Shown here: in pieces, positions 22,511-31,956 of the stretch
Layout: the number at the start of each line of letters is the position of its first letter
Numbering within the stretch: the stretch's first letter is position 1
Assembly: GCA_903813345.2 (NCBI GenBank)
Contig: CAIIXF020000003.1
Span: 30,211,248 to 30,275,247 of the forward strand
Direction of reading: 5' to 3'
From: Owenia fusiformis
Lineage: Eukaryota > Annelida > Polychaeta > Sabellida > Oweniidae
DNA length: 64,000 nucleotides
Position numbers and translations under genes: made by a program
Notes under the pieces: generated by a model
Databases searched by the model: none
What the model was told of the DNA's origin: nothing
The model's input: only the letters and a program-made list of their open reading frames with translations

Positions 22511-23031
22511 TTAGTCCCAATTTTTTCTGTACATGTCATATGAATGCTCAAAATAGCATATATGTTTCCAACTCTGTTGAAATTCTGACTTGTATTCCAC
22601 ATGCACATGTTCAGGGTGTACTGCTGTTTCAAGAAAGTCTTCCGTTTTTAGAATGTCTTCACAGCCACTGACAGCCTTGTACAAATCTCGATAGTTTTTT
22701 ACCTTTTGCTGTTTCTGTGATGAACTCAAAAATGTTTTCTGATGATTGAATCAACAAAATCTCCGAACTCTGGATATTTATCAAATCTATGGCAAATATA
22801 CCTCAGTATGGTGGATGCTGGTATCAATGTTTCATTATCCTCATTTATGAAGGGGTCCTTGAACGATGATATGTCCCTTCTAAAATCAGATTTTCGCAGA
22901 TTTCCTTGTTTTCCTTTCCTTTGAATTCCAGTGACTATATTTGAGATCCATGGAAATATTTCTTCTTCCTTTATATATAATTTTTTATTTATTTCTACAA
23001 GTTTATCTACAAAAGCTTCCATTTTCATCAT
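22511..23031 (-). pseudogene. Unrecognised intronless ORF, broken by a frameshift
   Basis: On the minus strand an ATG at 23031 opens 101 codons (MKMEAFVDKLVEINKKLY..., with FRRDISSFKDPFINEDNETL and ILRYICHRFDKYPEFGDFVD). It ends at a TGA next to a T5 run at about 22729. In another frame, directly after this point, a further 70 codons with similar composition continue (QKVKNYRDLYKAVSGCEDIL..., WKHICYFEHSYDMYRKNWD). Together they look like one protein of about 170 residues split by a 1-nt change in a homopolymer. The mix of charged and aromatic residues is protein-like, and no family is recognised. No introns, signal peptide or membrane segment. It could be a retrocopy, a domesticated or transposon-borne gene, or an assembly error in an intact gene. 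Confidence 0.4.
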
Positions 23032-23039
23032 GGGTTACA

Positions 23040-24320
23040 GTCTATGTAACCCGCATGATTACATCATCACTGTCTTAAATGAACTAACTTGCAATATGGA
23101 TTAATTATTCTTATATGGAACAAGTGCGTGATACAGGGGTTGCCATTTTAGTAAAGGGTGTAAATACGTTTCTGTGCTTGATACAGGGTATATTTAATGG
23201 AAAAGGTTAAATTATGATATTGAATTATTGGTGTCTATCATATATTTAAGAACTGCCATCTATATATGAATATAAAGTTTAAATAACTAACGTGAACAAA
23301 AGATTAATGAGATTCTGATTGTTAGGTTCTGAGAATGCTGCTGCCATCTTTGAATAAACTCTAAATTATCAATGATATAATTATAATCTATTGTGATAAC
23401 GAACACCTCCCAATCTGAATGTTTTTAACTGCACGGTGGCATTTGGATTAGACAGGTTTTACTGTATGAGTAATAGTAATACTGAAATTCAAAAAAATCT
23501 GAAGGCCTAGTGAATCTATTTTGGGAAATATTCTCAGCTATTTGAAATGAAGATCAACTTTGTAAGAAGTCTCTATAATAATTTATTTAATTTATACAAT
23601 AACATTATACTCAACTTTAGTTCAAATTCCAATGCTCTGGCCTTGGCTAATCAAAACAGTTCATTGCAATTGTTTCATCAATTATTATATTATTGTATTA
23701 ATATATCATAATTATTTCACATGCAAATACTATACTGCCACTTATATTTGATGCTGTTATCTTTCACAATTTTGCAATTTTGAAATTTTGCGGATATCAA
23801 TTTTCGCTAATTATAAATTTTTTATAATTTTGTATCTATTTCTTTCACCATCATATCATTTCTCAAAAAAATTTCCAGCTTATTTGATTAAATGTTTTTA
23901 AAACCAAGAAATATGAATGAAACAGTACCTTCTTACCTTTAATTATTGCTATACCATGTACTTAAAGCCTTTACATGACACCTATTAGCTATCACCTGCT
24001 TCAAAAGCATAGGTGAAACTAAACTATTGAAATCAAGTGCTCACTTTAAATTTTTTTTATATTTTCTGTTTGGGAAAATCTGTTAGTTATCAGCTGCATT
24101 TTTGTCAGTCAAGATTTCTCTTCAAACCAAATCAAATCCAAGGAATGTTTAGTCAAATATCCAGTTGTTCAGGAATCGAACTCAATTCAAAGAATGATTA
24201 GTTCCATAGTGTAAACATATACAACTTTGAACAATATTGGTATCAGCCATTATGTTACATTAAAAAAAAACAGAATGTAAAAGACTTTCATGTAAGCAGG
24301 AAATTTCTTGAAAGAATACT
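23040..24320. repeat. AT-rich repeat mosaic
   Basis: No gene. 23440-23650 and 24750-24980 share blocks with the sequence right of the LTR element at 30433-30560 (GGTGGCATTTGGAT.AGACAGGTTTTACTG, TATTACTGGAATTCCAAAAA, TCAAAATTCCAATGCTC). 23950-24130 matches one end of the inverted-repeat element at 31108-31883. Confidence 0.45.
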
Positions 24321-24324
24321 AAAG

Positions 24325-24560
24325 GTTTCGCAACAGAATTTAGACGGTCATATGTTGAATTGCAGAAATTTTCTGAAAATGTAAGGTGTGTATGTTAGGC
24401 CAATGCATTATCTAAAGGAAAAGTACTCATACAGATGATAAAAAAATTGGAGATTGAGACAGGGAAGGTGCAAAGACCCCATCAACATTTTTTTTTCAAA
24501 AATGTTTTCCTGATTTTCAGTTCCTTCCATTTTTTTTTATAATGTTTTCACATTATGTTG
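24325..24560. repeat. Diverged copy of the outer arm of the 7530-9335 foldback
   Basis: Shared marks: TATGTTAGGCCAATGCATTA, GATTGAGACAGGGAAGGTGC and TGTTTTCCTGATTTTCAG. Non-coding. The family's inner part (CAAATGCAACATACTGATGCA) follows at about 24635. Confidence 0.55.
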
Positions 24561-24980
24561 TATTTGTAGACAAAGTTAACATACTAAAGAGAAAATATTT
24601 TCCTTTTAAGAGTTTATTTGTGTCTCCAAATGCAACATACTGATGCATAAAACATTTATAAAAATTGAGTAGAAGGGGAAATTTTAAATTCAATGAACAT
24701 ATAGGCCCACTGAGCATTTATTTTGCACAGGGCCTTTATTAGAAAGAACTCAAAATAAATGCCTTGGCTTTTATTAAGTATAATAGTATTACTGGAATTC
24801 CAAAAAATCATAACGCCTACAATGCTAGTAATATTAAGTGAAAATGCATTAATATTTTTTCAAAATCAAGAATCTTTCGGATGCAAAAACCTCGAAATCA
24901 GACGTTTAAATCTGAATGTTTTTAATTTGTAGCGGTGGCATTTGGATAAGACAGGTTTTACTGTTTAAGTATAATAGACA

Positions 24981-25840
24981 TGTTACGTTCGAAAATAACA
25001 GAAAGTAAAAACAGCAATTAAAATATGATAACAATATATTTATACTTTGAAAACTAAATAATATAACAATAATATAAAGGAGGTTTAATACTTAAGTGAT
25101 GTCCAATCTATGATACGGCTTATTCTTGATGTCGATAAATGTCGTTGACGATCCTTGAGAATGTTCCAGATCACGAAATGTTTCAATAATCGTTAATAGT
25201 TCTCCAATGTTTGTAATAATCCAATAATGTTTGTTGTAATCCTATAATGTTCGTATCCAATAATGTTTGATGATAATCCACAAATGTTTGATGATAATCC
25301 ACAAATGTTTATGATAATCCACGAATGTATATGATAATCCGTATATAGTGTGTGTTGTAATATATGTCCATATAAAGTCCTCAGGTTGTATGTTTGTAGT
25401 GTTATAAATGTTCCCACAGTATGTGCTAAGAAGATGTCCTTTTGATAAACTTTGAAATTCTGCTTTATTTAGTTCCTTTGAGATGTCCAGTTATGATTAC
25501 TTAATTATCTGCTGATGAGAGCCACTGTGCAGTTCCTTTTATAATGTAAAAGAATGATCCAGAAACGAATCTTCTGGAACTACATCTTGATTGGACATCT
25601 TTAGTGACATGATTAAATTTTAATGAATGGTTATAATTTCTAGAACTATCTGGATGGTCAAGGGTTAATGAGTCATTCAGTTTAGTTTTGTTTACAAGAT
25701 ACAGTGTATAATGTCATTGTGACCTTGACCTAAGATCTCTAATAAAGAATAGCTCAACATATACAGCAAGCATAGATTACAAATTAAACTATAGGTGAAT
25801 ATAGTAGAAAATAATATACATGTAGCTCACTACTGTAACA
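24981..25840 (-). repeat. 3' LTR (860 bp)
   Basis: Ends TGTTAC/GTAACA form a 6-bp inverted repeat. On the minus strand it carries AATAAA (complement of TTTATT at 25464-25469), a likely poly(A) signal of the element. A short internal repeat of GATAATCCACAAATGTTT occurs three to four times at about 25250-25340. Confidence 0.9.
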
Positions 25841-25851
25841 CCTCCCTCCTT
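25841..25851 (-). other. Polypurine tract next to the 3' LTR
   Basis: The minus strand reads AAGGAGGGAGG immediately before the 3' LTR terminus TGTTACAG, the expected place for plus-strand DNA priming. Confidence 0.75.
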
Positions 25852-26497
25852 AAAAGAAAAGTTTTGAATGCAATGAAAAACTTTTACAAGAATATCTTGA
25901 GTAGCGAGCGTTACAATTTCTAAAAGTGAGGTTGAGACTTACATGATATTAACTTTACAATAGTCCTTTTATATGCAGTATGTTTACAAATAATATAATA
26001 CTTTCTATCGTTACAGTGTGAGTGCAATCTAATAACATATAATGTTCTTATAATCACATACTACAGTAATATCTGCATAACTTATGCATTAAGTCATAAA
26101 TACAACACATGCAATAGATCATATAACATGTACAATAGCATACATTTTGAGTCTGACAAACACTTAACTAGTATAATGTTTTAAATTATCACATGATCTT
26201 ATGTAAGTATTTCTACTAGTACAATCTCATATTATCAAGTAATCTTGTGACATTATTTAATGATAACCTATGATGCTCACATAATCTAGATACAATCTTA
26301 TAGTTCATATAATATCAATTTCACTATTTAGGCAAATGTTTTATATATTTTTAAAATAAAGTGACAGTTATCACAAATCTCTTATTTGCCTACCATATAA
26401 TATAATCTTCATGAGTTAATCATTATAATTTACAATATCTGACTCTTGAATAACATACGTGTTTTGTTGTCATTGACATACAAGTTTGGCCTATGAG
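25852..26497. other. AT-rich non-coding tract inside the LTR element
   Basis: No open frame of note. In a full element this side would hold the rest of pol. Nothing recognisable as integrase C-terminus, RT or RNase H remains. Confidence 0.55.
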
Positions 26498-29464
26498 CTA
26501 AGAGCACAAGCTCATGTTGAGTAAAGAAATTTTATCACGCTCAACGTACCTTTTCATCATGTGTAACTCTTTACACCTCACAGGAGTAGTTTTATCAATG
26601 CAAAAGAAATCATTCAGCACTGAGTCAGATTGTAAGTCAGATATGAGCTCTTTTGGTAGCTCCACTAATGTGAAATTGTTGATTTGTGATTTCACAATAT
26701 ACTTGGTTTTGCTATTCCTAAGCATAAGGAGTGATTTTATTTCTAGAAACTGTGTGGCCATAGACAGAATAGTGAGCAGATATTGATTATCAGATTTTGT
26801 TTTTGGTAATGGACCAACACAGTCAATAAGAACCTTACTAAATGGTTCATCGAATGCAGGTATAGGGTGTAAAGGAGCAGTTGGAATTTTCTGGTTAGGT
26901 TTCCCTACCATTTGACATGTATGACAAGACCTACAATACTCTTGGACATCTTGTTTTAATTTGGGCCAATAGAAATGATTGAGTATTTTATGGTATGTTT
27001 TAGTTACTCCTAAATGACCTGCCATAGGCGAATCATGAGCTAGACTCAAGATTTCCTTATGATATGATTTGGGAACAACAATCTGATGTACAATTGCCCA
27101 ATCGTCTTCAGGGGAAGCTTCAGGAGGTCTCCACTTTCGCATTAATATGCCATCCTTTTTGTAGAAACAAACAGGGACCTTGTCAGCTTCATCAATAGTA
27201 AGACATCTTTTATGAAGATCAATGAGTGATGGATCATGCTCTTGTTCATAAATTAACATGTGTTTAGAATGAGGATCATTTTTCAAAGAATCACTATCAG
27301 ACATAGAGGATGAAACCTCAGAACTAGAAGAGGATGAAACCTCAGAACAAGGAGGGGATGAAACCTCATGAACACTAGCAGAAGAAGATGAAACTTCATC
27401 AGAACTAGCAAGAGCGGGCGAAACCGCATTAAAATAGTGATCCTGCTCAGAAGGTGAATCACCTCTGGCAATAGGCTTTTTCAATGAAGAATTTGCCTCA
27501 ATAGTTGACTGCTTGGCTCGAACAGAAGGCTGTTTCAATGAAGAATTTGCCTTTAAAATAGGATAAGGACCATCTTTAACAAGTGGTGAGTGACATTCAT
27601 CATCAAACAAGGAGCTTAAAAACCCACTATCAAAGTCATCTCCCACAGACGAATCCCCGCTATCAACTAACCTTTTAGCCATAGCCCTAGTAACAGCACA
27701 AGCAGGATATATATCTGAGTCCTCTTGGACAGAATCCTCAATAGAACAAGGCTGATCTGAAACAATGGGGTCTAATGATACCTTACCCCCAGCTAAATCA
27801 TTGCCTAAAAGCAATGCGACTCCTTCAACAGGAAGTTGTGGCCTAACACCAACAATAACTGGCCCTTTGACTAACTCTGATGTGATATGAATACGATGGA
27901 GGGGAACTTTAGTAAATCCTAATTCAATGCCTTGCATCAAAATATGGGTACCTGTGAATGACTCCTCAGATAAAGGAAGGACACCTTCTAACAACAAGGT
28001 CTGAGATGCACCCGTGTCTCTAAGAATCTTAACTGGCTTTGAATTGGTATCATCACTTGACAGTGACACAGATCCTTCCGACATGAAAGGCTTATAATCC
28101 TCCATAATATCACTATGAGTAGATTTCTCAGTATGAGTATATGAATCCCAAACAATGGGCTTTCTTGAAATGGGAACAGTAGCACAACCATTTGAATGAG
28201 CAGAACCAGACATCTCTCTTCTATTCTTAATCCTATAGCATTCAGAAATAATGTGACCAGGCTTTTTACAATAATTACAGGTGACATTTGATGTTGGACC
28301 TGACGATTTTGATTGATCTGATTTTGAGCTAGAACTCTGTGATGAATTAGACTGGTCTTTTGCTTTGTTTGATGTATTTGATGATGAGGACTGATTTGAT
28401 TTTGTATCATATGAAGGTTTGTTACCTTGATAACCTCTAAAGTTAGGATTACCTTTGATAAAACTACCCTTATGAGTTAGAGCATAATCATCAGACAGGG
28501 TGGCAGCTTGACTTAAAGTTTCTACCTTGTGTTCATCTAAATAAGTTCTAATGTGATATTGAACACAGTTTTTGAATTGTTCTATTAGCATAAGCTCTCT
28601 GAGCTTTTTGAACTCTTCAGATACATCTTTAGAGACAAGCCACCTGTCAAAAAGCTGCTCTTGCTCTCGAGCAAACTCAACATGGGTTTGGTCACTCTGT
28701 TTGTGGGCATTTCTAAATTTTTGTCTGTAAGCTTCTGGCACTAGTTCATAAGCTTTAAGAATCGCATTTTTAATAAGGTCATAATCAGAGCATACTTCTG
28801 CTGAGAGAGAGGCAAATATTTCACTTGCTTTACCAATGAATACACTCTGAAGCATAACTGGCCATGCTGATTTAGGCCAATCGAGGCTTTGAGCGACTTT
28901 TTCAAAATGCGTAAAGTATTTATCAACATTTTTCTCCTGAAATTTAGGTACAAATTTGAGAAATTTTGAAGCGTCAAATCTATTTTCAAAATGTTGATGC
29001 ATAGTAGCATGTTCATCAGTTTTAGATTGAGCTTCTATTTCCAAACGTTTTAATTCAATTTCTCTTTGAATTTCTTGTTCTCTCATTTGTCTTTCATTTT
29101 CTCTTTTTTCTCTTTCATTTTGCATTTCTAACTCTTTTTCTCTTAATTCTTTTTCATTTTGCAACTCTTTTTCTCTCCTTTCATTTTCAAGCTCTTTTTC
29201 TCTTATTTCAAGCTCTTTAAGCCTTATAGGATCTACAGGCTCAACATGCTGGACTGGCTCTACAATAAGCTTTAATGCTTCTTCTGGTAATATTTCTTCC
29301 GCTACCAAATATGGTACCAGAATATTTTTTATTGCACCTTTTCGGTATGAAGTTTTTACTGCCAAACCAACATGTTTTGCTAGTGCCAGAAGTTCAGTTT
29401 TCTTTAACTTGTCAAACTCCTCCAAAGAGGGCGCTTCTAAAAATGTCTCAACCTCAAAACTCAT
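26498..29464 (-). CDS. Gag-protease-partial integrase polyprotein of the LTR element (988 aa)
   Basis: Uninterrupted ORF from ATG 29464. Approximate residues: 15-60 a helical SAP-like segment; 80-150 a Glu/Arg-rich coiled coil; 165-345 Gag capsid-like; a Ser/Asn/Gln-rich linker; CCHC zinc knuckle CNYCKKPGH..SEC near 395; aspartic protease with DTGASQTLL near 485 and LLLGNDLAGG later. ACAVTRAMA and a Ser-rich spacer follow, then an H2C2 zinc domain (HLGVTKTYHK...CRSCHTCQ, about 815-850), then the start of the integrase core (LIDCVGPLPKTKS). The second catalytic block is degraded (SDLQSD where SDQG.NF is expected) and the third acidic residue is absent, so integrase should be inactive. RT/RNase H are missing. 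Protease followed by integrase without RT between suggests either an internal deletion or a Gmr1-like gene order truncated at the 3' side. Confidence 0.88.
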   Translation of the reverse strand: MSFEVETFLEAPSLEEFDKLKKTELLALAKHVGLAVKTSYRKGAIKNILVPYLVAEEILPEEALKLIVEPVQHVEPVDPIRLKELEIREKELENERREKELQNEKELREKELEMQNEREKRENERQMREQEIQREIELKRLEIEAQSKTDEHATMHQHFENRFDASKFLKFVPKFQEKNVDKYFTHFEKVAQSLDWPKSAWPVMLQSVFIGKASEIFASLSAEVCSDYDLIKNAILKAYELVPEAYRQKFRNAHKQSDQTHVEFAREQEQLFDRWLVSKDVSEEFKKLRELMLIEQFKNCVQYHIRTYLDEHKVETLSQAATLSDDYALTHKGSFIKGNPNFRGYQGNKPSYDTKSNQSSSSNTSNKAKDQSNSSQSSSSKSDQSKSSGPTSNVTCNYCKKPGHIISECYRIKNRREMSGSAHSNGCATVPISRKPIVWDSYTHTEKSTHSDIMEDYKPFMSEGSVSLSSDDTNSKPVKILRDTGASQTLLLEGVLPLSEESFTGTHILMQGIELGFTKVPLHRIHITSELVKGPVIVGVRPQLPVEGVALLLGNDLAGGKVSLDPIVSDQPCSIEDSVQEDSDIYPACAVTRAMAKRLVDSGDSSVGDDFDSGFLSSLFDDECHSPLVKDGPYPILKANSSLKQPSVRAKQSTIEANSSLKKPIARGDSPSEQDHYFNAVSPALASSDEVSSSSASVHEVSSPPCSEVSSSSSSEVSSSMSDSDSLKNDPHSKHMLIYEQEHDPSLIDLHKRCLTIDEADKVPVCFYKKDGILMRKWRPPEASPEDDWAIVHQIVVPKSYHKEILSLAHDSPMAGHLGVTKTYHKILNHFYWPKLKQDVQEYCRSCHTCQMVGKPNQKIPTAPLHPIPAFDEPFSKVLIDCVGPLPKTKSDNQYLLTILSMATQFLEIKSLLMLRNSKTKYIVKSQINNFTLVELPKELISDLQSDSVLNDFFCIDKTTPVRCKELHMMKRYVERDKISLLNMSLCS

Positions 29465-29546
29465 TTTTGATTAATTGCTGTCTTCACAATTTAGATATAC
29501 AATTTTGGAATTTTGAATTTTATGAATTTTAGCTTGTTGTAGTTGT

Positions 29547-29564
29547 ATCCCGGACGAGCCCCCA
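29547..29564 (-). other. Primer binding site, tRNA-Pro type
   Basis: The minus strand reads TGGGGGCTCGTCCGGGAT, the 18-nt complement of the 3' end of tRNA-Pro known as the primer site of murine leukaemia virus. It lies 5 nt inside the 5' LTR edge. Confidence 0.85.
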
Positions 29565-29569
29565 ATTTC

Positions 29570-30429
29570 TGTTACGTTCGAAAATAACAGAAAGTAAAAA
29601 CAGCAATTAAAATATGATAACAATATATTTATACTTTGAAAACTAAATAATATAACAATAATATAAAGGAGGTTTAATACTTAAGTGATGTCCAATCTAT
29701 GATACGGCTTATTCTTGATGTCGATAAATGTCGTTGACGATCCTTGAGAATGTTCCAGATCACGAAATGTTTCAATAATCGTTAATAGTTCTCCAATGTT
29801 TGTAATAATCCAATAATGTTTGTTGTAATCCTATAATGTTCGTATCCAATAATGTTTGATGATAATCCACAAATGTTTGATGATAATCCACAAATGTTTA
29901 TGATAATCCACGAATGTATATGATAATCCGTATATAGTGTGTGTTGTAATATATGTCCATATAAAGTCCTCAGGTTGTATGTTTGTAGTGTTATAAATGT
30001 TCCCACAGTATGTGCTAAGAAGATGTCCTTTTGATAAACTTTGAAATTCTGCTTTATTTAGTTCCTTTGAGATGTCCAGTTATGATTACTTAATTATCTG
30101 CTGATGAGAGCCACTGTACAGTTCCTTTTATAATGTAAAAGAATGATCCAGAAACGAATCTTCTGGAACTACATCTTGATTGGACATCTTTAGTGACATG
30201 ATTAAATTTTAATGAATGGTTATAATTTCTAGAACTATCTGGATGGTCAAGGGTTAATGAGTCATTCAGTTTAGTTTTGTTTACAAGATACAGTGTATAA
30301 TGTCATTGTGACCTTGACCTAAGATCTCTAATAAAGAATAGCTCAACATATACAGCAAGCATAGATTACAAATTAAACTATAGGTGAATATAGTAGAAAA
30401 TAATATACATGTAGCTCACTACTGTAACA
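29570..30429 (-). repeat. 5' LTR (860 bp)
   Basis: Same length as the other LTR and identical by eye except one base. It would contain the element's promoter on the minus strand. A TATA-like ACTATATACGG lies about mid-LTR. Confidence 0.9.
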
Positions 30430-30589
30430 GACATTAATAGTATTACTGGAATTCCAAAAAATCATAAGGCCTATAGCAACAATCATGTGAACTTCAGGTC
30501 AAAATTCCAATGCTCCCTTGGCCAATCAAATCAGTTCATTGCATTTGTTTCATCAATGCTCTCAATATCATAATTATTCCACATGCAAA

Positions 30590-30915
30590 TACTGTACTAC
30601 CGGTTAATTTGCGAGTTTTAATTTCATGAATTTTGAGAAATACCAATTTTGCGGCCATTAAATTTTGCGGATATCAAAGGTTTAACTTCCATCATTCTCT
30701 GAATCCTCAAAATTAATTTATCTTATCTACAGTAATTACACCTACCCAATATCATATACTTTGGATCGATTTAAAATCTCTAGATCTTAGTCAATGGCAT
30801 GTTGCACCTCAGCCTTTAATTGGCGTATTCGCGACAATTAATTTTCGTGATTTTTACACAATCGCGAAAAGCACGAAATTAAATTGCACGCGAAAAATAT
30901 CGGGAGTACAGTACA
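30590..30915. repeat. TTCGCG-rich interspersed repeat
   Basis: Blocks ATTTTGCGG, TATTCGCGACAATTAATTTTC, CGCGAAAAATATCGGGAGTACAG. A short relative is in intron 2 of the membrane-protein gene (2455-2520: TTTCGTGAATTTAGTAGCGCG, CTGGAGTACAG), and there is a fragment near 23770-23820. Non-coding. Confidence 0.5.
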
Positions 30916-31107
30916 TTGAAACCATACACTCTTATATTTCATACGAATTTGCAATCAAGCCTAATAAATCTATTGGCAAAATATTAGAAGGCCAGCAAAT
31001 GTACACATGCTTAAGTGATGAAACTTTAATGAATTTTAATTTTGCCTATACTGAGATGTGTTAAACTCTATTTGGGTTAGATTTATTCGGCTACACCCTC
31101 TACTTAC

Positions 31108-31883
31108 AGCCTTAACATGCCCCCTATCGGCTATCACCCGCTTCAAAATCATAACAGGTTCCTATATCTTCCTTTATCTTCTGTTTAAGAAAAGCTGTTA
31201 GCTATCAGTTGTATTTTTGTCAATCAAGATTTCTCTTCATCTGTGAATTACCCAGCGAGAAACCAAAATGGCAATTTTGATGGAAAGACACAAAGTACCA
31301 GTCAAAATCTCTGAAGATTTCCGGGCAAACAATGGCAGCTCTCCCAGTTAGGTTTTAGACTGTCTTCTCATATTTTGTCAATTTTATTCAATTTCAAGTA
31401 TTGTTTAGAGTTGTGCGTTCAACATATTCGAGTAGTCAATAGCTATAATAAATCTGCAGATTTTGCTCGCATTTATGTAAGCTTTTCTCTTTTGACGGAT
31501 ACTTTGTGTCTTTCCTTGAAATCATGACAGGTGTAACTGATTCTGAAATCAACTTCAAGTGCTTACTACTATCTCCCAATGTGAGCTACATCAGTGCTTT
31601 TTGTTGAGAAAATATGTAAGTTATTAGCCGCTTTTTTGCCGATCAGGATTTAAATTCTCTTTATCTGTCATGTACCTAGCAAGATTCAGAGATTTTGACT
31701 TGTACGTCATGTCTTTCCGTCAAAACTTCCATTTTTGGTTTCTTGGTAAAGAGTAGCTTCTCAATGTATAATGAGAATTTGCTGTTCGGCACAGAAGCAC
31801 CTTTTAATTTTTTTCGATTTTCGCAAGGAGGACACTAACACAATTTTGAAGCGGTTGATAGGGGGCTCTAAAGGCTGTTCTAA
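31108..31883. mobile_element. ~775-bp inverted-repeat element
   Basis: Left CAGCCTTAACATGCCCCCTATCGG and CCCGCTTCAAAATC (split here) is mirrored by the right end GAAGCGGTTGATAGGGGG and AAAGGCTG. Internally, blocks around 31255-31320 (TGGAAAGACACAAAGTACC, GTCAAAATCTCTGA) have inverted partners at 31490-31525 and 31690-31735. Non-coding. One end recurs at 23955-24130. Confidence 0.5.
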
Positions 31884-31956
31884 CATATCAGTCACAGCCT
31901 CTGAAAGAGCTAGATCTAAGGCTCTAGCTTTAGGCTAGTCTAAGTCCTATAGATCT

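Larger units (their letters stand above)
24981..30429 (-). mobile_element. Young, RT-less LTR retrotransposon (Ty3/gypsy-type)
   Basis: Two 860-bp LTRs (24981-25840 and 29570-30429) start TGTTACG and end GTAACA. By eye they differ at a single base (G at 25529, A at 30118). Flanking GACA at 24977-24980 and 30430-30433 is a 4-bp target duplication. Read on the minus strand, the order is 5' LTR, a tRNA-Pro-type primer site, a 988-codon ORF, a 650-bp AT-rich non-coding tract, a polypurine tract and the 3' LTR. No reverse transcriptase or RNase H is present anywhere between the LTRs, so the element must be mobilised in trans. The near-identical LTRs imply a recent insertion. Confidence 0.9.

Noticed and set aside
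27988-28410. 140-codon minus-strand ORF in another frame
   Set aside because: Shadow of the Gag-protease ORF in the LTR element.
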